Part shown: positions 32,878 through 38,598 of the stretch, piece by piece | Layout of the letters: each line of letters opens with the position of its first letter | Position numbering within the stretch: position 1 is the first letter of the stretch | Source of the DNA: an uncultured Syntrophobacterales bacterium | GTDB lineage: Bacteria > Desulfobacterota > Syntrophia > Syntrophales > UBA5619 | DNA: 38,598 nucleotides | Assembly: GCA_903928915.1 (NCBI GenBank) | Contig: CAIYSL010000055.1 | Span: 1 to 38,598 of the forward strand | Direction: 5' to 3' | Notes under the pieces: generated by a model | What the model saw: only the letters and a program-made list of their open reading frames with translations | Databases searched by the model: none | Told to the model about the DNA's origin: nothing | Position numbers and translations under genes: made by a program

Positions 32878-34902
32878 TCAGTGCTTCCAGTCATTCCAGA
32901 ATCCCTGCCGCAGGATGCCGTCCGGGGGGAGCGGCATCGCTTCCTGCCCCCGCGAAATATCCCTGGCGGTCCTGTCCGCCGCCGGAGCCGTGAAAACGGT
33001 TATCGGGTTGGAGATTTCCAGGTTTCCCGCCAGATCCTGGAGCCGGAAAAACAGGTGGTAGGTACCCGCGCTGACCGGTGAACGGCTGAAGATGAGCTTC
33101 TCGTCGCTCATCGGAAAGGGGGTGCCGGTGCTGTAGGTGATCGTTTCCGGGGACGTCGAAAAATCGATGGTCAGGAAGATCGGAGTGATGATGTCGCCGG
33201 TGTTCAGGTCCACCTCGGTACGCGACGAAATCCCGGATGGTTGTATCCCCTCCCAGGCCTCCCGGATGATGCCCCGGTTGGCCGCGGTGTCGTACCGTAC
33301 CCCCAGGTTGACCGGCCGGTTCTTCTCCGCGGGAGTCCCTTGGGGGCGGTACAGGGCGGGGACCGTCAGGGCGTAGATGCCCCCCTTTTCCTGGTATTCG
33401 AAATAGACCGTCACGTGGTGGCCGTCCAGGGTAAACCAGCGGGTATCGCGGGGATAGGTCAGGTCGAACCGGTCGTTTCCCGCGGGTTCTACCGAGGCCA
33501 GATCCATCCCCAGCATGGTGAAGCGATTTCCCGGTGCGGCCTGGGCGAGGGTGATGAACTGCTCCCCGATGCCGTAGGGGCTGGTAACGGTCGCACGCAG
33601 CGCCGTGGGTTCCTCGATCGGGTCGGAAATCGTCAACGCCGCACCCGGCGGATGGTCGAGCGGGTAGGCGATAAAGGGCTTCAGAAAGGTCCGATACGTG
33701 GGCGAAAAGGAAACCGCCTCGTACCTGCTGAAATACTCCTGCTCCCAGGCGAGTTTGTGGAACGGGAAGTAGAACGAAAGGCCGCTGGCGGCCGGATGTC
33801 CCTCGCTCTTCACGTTGTACCGCACGGCCTGTGCCACTGCCGCTTGCAGGCGAGCCGCGGACTGGCGGTAGACTGCGCCTGCCTCCCCGGCCAGGAGGGC
33901 AAAATGTCCCAGGTCCGTGGCGTTGTTGTAGATGTTGGTGATGCGGTTTGCCCCGAATTCATCGGCCAGATTGCGGACGGCGGCCAACTGGTTCCAGGCG
34001 GGACGCCCGAAGCGGGAGAGCTGGTCCAACGCCAGGACGGAAAACTCCTCGATCGCGGCCACTACGGCATCGATCCGGGAAAGATCGATCACCGACAAGG
34101 TGTAGGTGTCGGTCTCCGGATCGGTCTTCTCCGCATACCCCTTGGCGATGGTGGTTCCCGCCGCGAGGCCGTCGGCGTTAGGTTCGGCCGCCAGCGCGTT
34201 CAGGAAGGGGGTGTAGTTCCACCCCGCCCCCGGCTCGAGCTCTTCGGATGCCACCAGGTAGCGGGCAAAGGGGGCCAGGTTGGCGGCGATCTCGGCGGTG
34301 GCCATCAGGCAGGCATCGAATCCGATCAATTCGAATCCCTTGCCGCTGGCCGCCACGGCAGCGCCGATCGCCTGGCGTATCTGCGTCACCTGCAGGGGGT
34401 CGGTATCGGTGTCCAGGTCGCCGCCAAAGCCCCAGAGGGGGCCGCCGCCGTGATCCCAGAAGATCAGGATGTACTTGTCGGCCGGGAAGGCGGCCTGCCC
34501 CCAGCGGATAAAGTCGGTCAGGACAGATGCGGCGCCCATGTTGAGGGCCCCCAGGTCCTGCAGCTCCTGAATTGCTCCGTCCTTGATGAGGTGCCGTTTA
34601 ACCGTTCGCCAGCTCTTGACCGGGTCGGCGGCGACCGACTTGCCGGCTGCCCCGGTCTCCAGCACCACGTTCAGATGGTCCGCCGGGGTGGCCGCCAGCA
34701 TCTCCCTGATGTTGGCAGTGGCCCGTGCATAGTCGGTTTCCAGGTTGGTCCCTTCGATGTAGATCAGGACCGTGGTGGTGGGGACCGGATCACCGGATGA
34801 TGAGCCGCAGCCTGCAAGTGACAAAAACGACAGCAGCAGGAAGCTGGCAAGAGAAAACCAGCCTGCTGCGGGCCTGCTCCGGAAGGGCTGTCCGTTCTTC
34901 AT
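32878..34902 (-). CDS. Clostripain-family (C11) cysteine peptidase, lipoprotein
   Basis: 674 residues from ATG 34902, supported by GGGAGAA upstream and by the signal peptide it creates (WFSLASFLLLSFLSLAGC, lipid Cys32). The longer frame is a run-on. The catalytic dyad is clear: His151 in FWDHGGG and Cys198 in GFDACLMA, the C11 signature. The domain runs to about residue 420, followed by beta-rich C-terminal domains (about 440-674). C11 enzymes cleave after Arg or Lys and often self-activate. As a lipoprotein it would act in the periplasm or at the cell surface. Substrate unknown. Confidence 0.9.
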   Translation of the reverse strand: MKNGQPFRSRPAAGWFSLASFLLLSFLSLAGCGSSSGDPVPTTTVLIYIEGTNLETDYARATANIREMLAATPADHLNVVLETGAAGKSVAADPVKSWRTVKRHLIKDGAIQELQDLGALNMGAASVLTDFIRWGQAAFPADKYILIFWDHGGGPLWGFGGDLDTDTDPLQVTQIRQAIGAAVAASGKGFELIGFDACLMATAEIAANLAPFARYLVASEELEPGAGWNYTPFLNALAAEPNADGLAAGTTIAKGYAEKTDPETDTYTLSVIDLSRIDAVVAAIEEFSVLALDQLSRFGRPAWNQLAAVRNLADEFGANRITNIYNNATDLGHFALLAGEAGAVYRQSAARLQAAVAQAVRYNVKSEGHPAASGLSFYFPFHKLAWEQEYFSRYEAVSFSPTYRTFLKPFIAYPLDHPPGAALTISDPIEEPTALRATVTSPYGIGEQFITLAQAAPGNRFTMLGMDLASVEPAGNDRFDLTYPRDTRWFTLDGHHVTVYFEYQEKGGIYALTVPALYRPQGTPAEKNRPVNLGVRYDTAANRGIIREAWEGIQPSGISSRTEVDLNTGDIITPIFLTIDFSTSPETITYSTGTPFPMSDEKLIFSRSPVSAGTYHLFFRLQDLAGNLEISNPITVFTAPAADRTARDISRGQEAMPLPPDGILRQGFWNDWKH

Positions 34903-34976
34903 GACTCGCTTCTCCCGAGCCTGGACAAGGCTCCGTACAACGATTGACCTATTTCCCTGCCGGAGTAATGATGGCT

Positions 34977-35399
34977 TCAGCGGAGTCCAGGGTCGCGTTT
35001 CGGGTGTACGGTGATTACCTCCAGCCCCAAGAACTTCACCATGGGGTCGAAATCCCTGTCGTCGTGCAGCAAGCTGAATCGATGGTGAATGCAAAACGTT
35101 CCGATCATCACGTCTATGGTCTTTCTCACGGTCACGCCCTTCTTCCGCAGCCGTCGATAGTTCATGGCGCTCTCCAAGGCCAATTCCCTTCCACCCATGG
35201 ACATGAACGGGATCCCCAATAGCAGGCCTCTGGCTGTCTTGAAATCTCCGTCGCCTTGGAATCCCTGGAGTACTTCGGCCAGGATCAGGTCACCCATGAT
35301 AATGGGGGTATTACCAAGTGAAGAATCGAGCCACTCGGTCTGCGCCGTCTTCTTGCCATTGAAGTAGTCGATCCAGACGGATGAATCAACGAGGATCAT
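34977..35399 (-). CDS. vapC: VapC-type PIN-domain toxin
   Basis: 140 residues. The PIN-domain acidic residues are visible: Asp5 in MILVDSSVWIDYF, Glu in LILAEVLQGF, Asp in KTIDVMIGTFC and a further Asp pair in LLHDDRDFD. VapC toxins are magnesium-dependent RNases that cut tRNA or rRNA. The ATG overlaps the antitoxin stop by 4 nt (ATGA). Length is normal for the family. It lies 74 nt upstream of the C11 peptidase on the same strand, with no evident functional link. Confidence 0.93.
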   Translation of the reverse strand: MILVDSSVWIDYFNGKKTAQTEWLDSSLGNTPIIMGDLILAEVLQGFQGDGDFKTARGLLLGIPFMSMGGRELALESAMNYRRLRKKGVTVRKTIDVMIGTFCIHHRFSLLHDDRDFDPMVKFLGLEVITVHPKRDPGLR

Positions 35400-35590
35400 C
35401 TGTCCAGCCTCATCTCTTCAAGGTCGCCGGACCATTTCAGTTTTCCCCGGAAGTGTTTGATTGCTTTCTGGCTTTTCACCTGCACCAGCAGCTTCAATCC
35501 CTCTTCTATCGCGTCCTTTTTCGTTTTAAGGCCCGACACCTTGAGGGCGGATTCCATCAGTTTGTCATCGACAACGACGTTCGTTCTCAT
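35396..35590 (-). CDS. vapB: VapB-type antitoxin
   Basis: 64 residues. MRTNVVVDDKLMESALKVSG followed by KTKKDAIEEGLKLLV is the ribbon-helix-helix pattern of the VapB group paired with this VapC subfamily. The C-terminal part (KAIKHFRGKLKWSGDLEEMR) would occupy the toxin active site. GGAG lies seven bases before the ATG. It overlaps vapC and is preceded by a perfect inverted-repeat operator on its promoter. Confidence 0.9.
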   Translation of the reverse strand: MRTNVVVDDKLMESALKVSGLKTKKDAIEEGLKLLVQVKSQKAIKHFRGKLKWSGDLEEMRLDR

Positions 35591-35604
35591 GTCTCATCTC
35601 CTAT

Positions 35605-35651
35605 GTGTATAGAGCTACTGTATTATACACATTAGTAGGCCTGTGGGCAAA
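35605..35651 (-). promoter_or_regulatory. vapBC promoter with perfect inverted-repeat operator
   Basis: TGTGTATA (35605-35612) and TATACACA (35625-35632) are perfect 8-bp inverted repeats with a 12-nt spacer. On the minus strand a perfect TATAAT (35623-35628) overlaps the upstream arm, with TTGCCC (35645-35650) 16 bp before it. Binding of VapBC here would block RNA polymerase. Confidence 0.7.
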
Positions 35652-35939
35652 ATGTATTTGCTTACAGGAAACGGACGGCGCCCTTAAGTGCGGGCCATTC
35701 ATCATGTCTCCTGTTCAAGAGCGGCTCATGGGGGCGAGACTCATGACCGGAAGGCAGGCGGGGCGAACGGTGCTCGACGAGGATGAGCAGGAAAATCTGG
35801 CCCTTGCCGCAGGCGATGAACTCTGTTACAGGAAAATCGCTGTCCGAGTCGGCAGCAGATCTTGATACGGCCGTGGAGGAAGCGCGGTGGCGGCTACGGA
35901 TCTCAGCGATTCATGCCTGGGTGGAACAAAGGAGGCTTC
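35652..35939 (+). other. Spacer between vapB promoter and thioredoxin-fold gene
   Basis: A 288-nt stretch with a short plus-strand frame (35704-35865, 53 codons) that has no ribosome-binding site and matches nothing recognised. It may be a remnant of a larger gene. No promoter for the next gene was identified with confidence. Confidence 0.4.
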
Positions 35940-36577
35940 ATGAAGATCCTGAAGAGCACGTTGTTCATGCCTATTGTGTTTCTCCTGTCAATGGGATTGA
36001 TGTTAGGCGGGACCAGAGATGCCGAGGCGCTGTCCAAGGAGATCGCTCCGGACATTCCCCGGGAAATCGTTGAAAAGCTGCTTCCGGACGCGAAGGTCTA
36101 CATAACGGGCAATGGCCCGAAAGAGGTGCTGTTGCTGGCCGACCCCTTTTGTGAGAACAGCCGAAAGACCTACCGGCTATTGCAGACCAACGTTGAAAAG
36201 ATCCGGACTGTAAGGATCCTCTGGGTCTCCAGATACCCCCGCAAAATGGGTCGGAGGTGGCTGCGGCCGTGGCAATGAGGATGCAGGCCTTGGGCAAGGG
36301 CGAATCCGCGCTTACTACGGTTTTTACCCTGGATGTTCCCCCATCTGCGGGAATCGAGAAGTCGCGGCAGAATGCACTGGTCATCATGAACGAGAAATTT
36401 AAAGGGGAACTGGGGGAGATGGATCTGAGGGGGTTGAAACCGGAGCTGGACCAGTTGCAGAGGAACACGAACCTGGCGAAGGAAATAGGCTATCAGGGAA
36501 CGCCGCACGTTATCGTGGATGGCCGCGTCCTGCATGGTTATTCCGGACCTGCGATCCGGATACTGTTGAAACCGTAA
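35940..36577 (+). pseudogene. Frameshifted secreted thioredoxin-fold protein (DsbA/DsbC-like)
   Basis: ATG 35940 has AGGAGG five bases upstream and opens a signal peptide (MKILKSTLFMPIVFLLSMGL). The frame reads EVLLLADPFCENSRKTYRLL and then loses sense after ILWVSRYP, ending at 36278. The adjacent frame continues as QNGSEVAAAVAMRMQALGKG and runs to GYQGTPHVIVDGRVLHGYSG at 36577. A single-base change at the C5 run 36236-36240 restores one protein of about 212 residues. CENS replaces the usual CxxC, so only one active-site Cys remains. TPHVIVDG supplies the cis-proline of the fold. It is either a recent pseudogene or an assembly error. Confidence 0.8.
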
Positions 36578-36595
36578 ATCGTACATGGGTATCGT

Positions 36596-37738
36596 TCACA
36601 GCCCCATGAACCGCGCGGCGATCGTCTTCATGATCTCGTTGGTGCCGGCGAAGATCCGGGTCACCCGGATGTCCCGCCAGGCCCGGGCGATCGGGTACTC
36701 CTCGCAGTAGCCGTAGCCGCCGAAGAGCTGCATGCAGCGGTCGGCCACGCGCGAGGCCATCTCCGTGGTCCAGTACTTGGCCATCGACACGTCCACGATG
36801 ATCTCTTTGCCCTCCATGTGGTCGGCGATCAGCTTGTCGATGAAGGTCCGGCCCAGCCTGATCTCCGTCGCCATCTCGACGATCTCGAATTGGGTGTTCT
36901 GGAACTTGGCGAGCGGGCGGCCGAAGGCGGTGCGCTCCTTGCAGTACTGGATCGTGATCTCGAGCATGTACTCGGCCGCGGCCACGGCGCCGATCGCGCA
37001 GACGAGCCGCTCGGGCTGGAGCTGCTGCATCAGCTTGAGGAAGCCCGATCCCTTCTGGCCCATGCGGTTCGCCTTGGGTATCCGGCAGTCGCTGAAGTAG
37101 AGCTCCGCCGTGTCCTGGCTGTGCCAGCCCACCTTCTTGATCCGCTTTCCCTTCTCGAACCCGGGGGTGCCCGCCTCGACGAGGAAGAGGTCGACGCTGG
37201 CATGGGGGTTCTCGGTGGCTGGGTCGCGGGCGGCCAGGACCAGGAGGTCGCAGTTGATGCCGTTGCTGATGAAGGTCTTCTGGCCGTTCAGCACGATCTC
37301 GTCGCCCGACTCCACGGCCGTGGTCTTCATCGCGGCCAGGTCGCTTCCGGTGTTCGGCTCGGTCATGGCGATCGCGGTGATGACATCGCCGGAGACGCAG
37401 CCGGGCAGGTACCTGCGCTTCTGCTCCTCCGAGGCGAAGGCCGCGATGTACGGGACGACCACGTCGGTGTGGAGCCCTGCGGCGAGCCCGGAGTGGTTCG
37501 TCCGGATCATCTCCTCGTTGACGATGACCGAGTAGAGGTAGTCCGCCCCCAAACCGCCGTACTGCTCGGGCACGTGCATGGCGAGGAAGCCCTGCTCGCC
37601 CATCTTCTTCCAGGCCTGGCGCGGCACGATCCCCGCCTCCTCCCACTCTTCCACGTGGGGGGTGATCTCCCGGGCGAGGAACCGCCGCAGGCTATCGCGG
37701 AATATCCGGTGCTCTTCGGTGTACTTGAGAATGTCCAT
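36596..37738 (-). CDS. Acyl-CoA dehydrogenase, long-chain/isovaleryl type
   Basis: 380 residues. Motifs: HVPEQYGGLGADYLYSVIVN, AIAMTEPNTGSDLAAM (FAD contact), NGQKTFISNG, ERTAFGRPLAKFQNTQF and MQLFGGYGYCEEYPIARAWR. The catalytic Glu of medium-chain enzymes (EGT) is absent: the site reads IFAGTNEIMK. Instead Glu243 in LQPERLV corresponds to the base of long-chain dehydrogenase (PQERL). This places it in the LCAD-like branch that favours long or branched acyl-CoAs. It needs an electron-transfer flavoprotein, which is not in the window. The ribosome-binding site GAGGGTGAACC lies at the edge of a REP-like element. Confidence 0.93.
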   Translation of the reverse strand: MDILKYTEEHRIFRDSLRRFLAREITPHVEEWEEAGIVPRQAWKKMGEQGFLAMHVPEQYGGLGADYLYSVIVNEEMIRTNHSGLAAGLHTDVVVPYIAAFASEEQKRRYLPGCVSGDVITAIAMTEPNTGSDLAAMKTTAVESGDEIVLNGQKTFISNGINCDLLVLAARDPATENPHASVDLFLVEAGTPGFEKGKRIKKVGWHSQDTAELYFSDCRIPKANRMGQKGSGFLKLMQQLQPERLVCAIGAVAAAEYMLEITIQYCKERTAFGRPLAKFQNTQFEIVEMATEIRLGRTFIDKLIADHMEGKEIIVDVSMAKYWTTEMASRVADRCMQLFGGYGYCEEYPIARAWRDIRVTRIFAGTNEIMKTIAARFMGL

Positions 37739-37744
37739 GGTTCA

Positions 37745-37795
37745 CCCTCACCCTTCCTTGTCCCCCTCTCCTTTACCCCTCCCGCCGAGGAGGGG
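37745..37795. repeat. Diverged REP-like element upstream of the acyl-CoA dehydrogenase
   Basis: CCCTCACCC (37745-37753) followed by CCCCCTCTCC and the hairpin CCCCTCC-CGCCGA-GGAGGGG (37776-37795, 7-bp stem) is a degenerate inverted copy of the element at 3624-3657. Its edge provides the purine-rich sequence in front of the dehydrogenase ATG. Confidence 0.55.
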
Positions 37796-37799
37796 AGAG

Positions 37800-37831
37800 A
37801 AGAACGGGAGAATCTCCCATCACCCGTTCTT
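37800..37831 (-). terminator. Hairpin after the secreted unknown, possible terminator
   Basis: AAGAACGGG (37800-37808) and CCCGTTCTT (37823-37831) form a perfect 9-bp stem, with a competing inner stem GGGAG-ATT-CTCCC on the minus strand. It lies 56 nt past the stop of the gene at 37887-38507 and is followed on the minus strand by CTCTCCCC, only weakly U-rich. Confidence 0.5.
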
Positions 37832-37886
37832 GACCGTGCCGCACTTCCGGCTCGTGCGGGTCAGCCCGCGGTCTGTTGCGAGACCT

Positions 37887-38507
37887 TCACTTTTCCCTGG
37901 GCACGCCGCGCAGATAATAAAACTTGTCCACGGGAATCTTTTCCCAGGAGGCGATCAGCGAGGAAAGGTCCAACCCGAATACGTAGAGGGCGATTCGTCC
38001 CTGGTACTCCTGCATGACGGCCCCGCGCCCGCCGGCGAGCTCGAACAGCTGGGAGCCTGGTTTGGACGGATCGGGAACCGGCCTGAGCCGTATCGGGTTC
38101 GTCGGATCGGGGAAGATATGGATGCCTGCGGCGAGGGCAATCTCCTCGGGAGCGACAACGGTGCCCCCGGCCTTCATGGTAGTGGACAGCGGAAGCACCC
38201 CGGTGCCGTTTAACGCCTTGTCGTAGACCTTCGCGCCCCGCTCCTTGACCTCCCGGGCGACCCGGCCGACGATGAGCGCATCCGCTTTCTTCCTGATTTC
38301 GTCCTTTCGGTGCGTGTCGGGGAATTCTTTCAGATACGCCGCATATCCGTTTATCGAATTCGTCTTGCGCGCCGTTTCCCACCCCTCCTTCTCGGAAACG
38401 GCCGCGCCCTGGCAAACCGGGGCCGTCGCGATGACGATGGCGCAGATGGATGCGGCGAGGAAGGAAATCCCTGTCCGTACGTTGTTCTTCGCTGCTGCGG
38501 TGATCAT
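37887..38507 (-). CDS. Secreted protein of unknown function
   Basis: 206 residues. The signal peptide (hydrophobic core FLAASICAIVIATAPVCQGA) ends near residue 35. Residues about 42-72 (GWETARKTNSINGYAAYLKE then FPDTHRKDEIRKKAD) resemble one TPR-like helical repeat of the kind found in periplasmic assembly proteins. The remainder contains GIHIFPDPTNPIRLRPVPDP and a tail FYYLRGVPREK with no recognised family. The start is preceded by GGGAAAGGT. It is upstream of the acyl-CoA dehydrogenase on the same strand but separated by a hairpin and a REP-like element, so probably a separate unit. Confidence 0.78.
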   Translation of the reverse strand: MITAAAKNNVRTGISFLAASICAIVIATAPVCQGAAVSEKEGWETARKTNSINGYAAYLKEFPDTHRKDEIRKKADALIVGRVAREVKERGAKVYDKALNGTGVLPLSTTMKAGGTVVAPEEIALAAGIHIFPDPTNPIRLRPVPDPSKPGSQLFELAGGRGAVMQEYQGRIALYVFGLDLSSLIASWEKIPVDKFYYLRGVPREK

Positions 38508-38538
38508 ACTGACCTTTCCCGTGCTGATACTGCCACGT

Positions 38539-38598
38539 TCAGTTGTCGTAGCGGCCGACGATCGAGATGGCGCAGACGTTCTGGTGCGGGAACCCGCC
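38539..38598 (-). CDS. C-terminal end of an unidentified protein
   Basis: An open frame enters from the right edge and encodes the last 19 residues GGFPHQNVCAISIVGRYDN before TGA. The fragment is too short for a family call; the ending is somewhat reminiscent of thiolase-like proteins. Its gene lies outside the window, upstream of the secreted unknown on the same strand. Confidence 0.5.
   Translation of the reverse strand, partial: GGFPHQNVCAISIVGRYDN

Noticed and set aside
35704-35865. 53-codon frame as a real small gene
   Set aside because: No ribosome-binding site, no recognisable family and no coupling to neighbours; kept only as part of the spacer description.
36180-36280. Programmed frameshift in the thioredoxin-fold gene
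   Set aside because: The C5 run lacks a recognisable slippery heptamer with a downstream structure, and the family does not use frameshifting. A mutation or base-calling error is simpler.
38539-38598. Assigning the right-edge fragment to thiolase
   Set aside because: Nineteen residues give only a vague resemblance, so it is left unidentified.

Overview
The window is GC-rich bacterial chromosome, apart from several more AT-rich patches. It is most likely from a Desulfobacterota-type (former deltaproteobacterial) anaerobe. That assignment is an inference from gene content: a TRAP transporter, a DUF362 iron-sulfur protein, a C_GCAxxG_C_C redox protein, YD-repeat proteins and a scattered set of acyl-CoA degradation genes. 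No rRNA, tRNA, CRISPR array or transposase gene was seen.

Layout. (1) 1-5101, plus strand: nucleotide synthesis, with the 3' end of guaA, then carB and purF. The spacers carry palindromic REP-like elements and one unusually long hairpin. (2) 5210-8713, minus strand: a small lipoprotein, a metallo-beta-lactamase-fold hydrolase, a Blc-type lipocalin, a Phd/ParE-type toxin-antitoxin pair with a visible operator, and a rhomboid protease. (3) 8886-17197, minus strand: an accessory island. A 1719-residue secreted protein joins a papain-like domain, a cysteine-rich module, an RHS/YD-repeat shell and a 148-residue C-terminal tail whose His/Asp pattern resembles zinc-dependent phospholipase C / P1 nuclease. 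It overlaps by 4 nt a four-helix membrane protein, which is followed by a small two-helix membrane protein; both are candidate immunity proteins. The last gene of the island encodes a secreted protein with two YD motifs and nine copies of a carboxypeptidase-regulatory-like repeat. (4) 17665-24075, plus strand: a complete TRAP transporter (dctPQM), the three 5-oxoprolinase subunits (pxpABC) and an outer-membrane beta-barrel. The order suggests uptake and hydrolysis of 5-oxoproline or a related compound. (5) 24101-30706, mostly minus strand: fatty acyl metabolism. It holds an acyl-CoA synthetase followed by a truncated thiolase start and a methyltransferase, a DUF362 ferredoxin-like protein, a C_GCAxxG_C_C protein (plus strand), a dienoyl-CoA-isomerase-type crotonase and an alpha-methylacyl-CoA racemase. 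(6) 30875-38598: a degraded lipoprotein gene, a pentapeptide-repeat lipoprotein, a RidA-family protein, a clostripain-like lipoprotein, a VapBC pair with a perfect inverted-repeat operator, a frameshifted thioredoxin-fold gene, a long-chain-type acyl-CoA dehydrogenase, a secreted unknown and an incoming partial gene.

The most interesting element is the RHS locus: a Sec-exported, protease-headed polymorphic-toxin candidate with its probable membrane immunity partners. Other leads are the nine-repeat YD protein beside it, the thiolase stub fused to a methyltransferase start, the acyl-CoA enzymes whose catalytic residues allow precise subfamily calls, and the structured elements upstream of carB and inside the TRAP operon.
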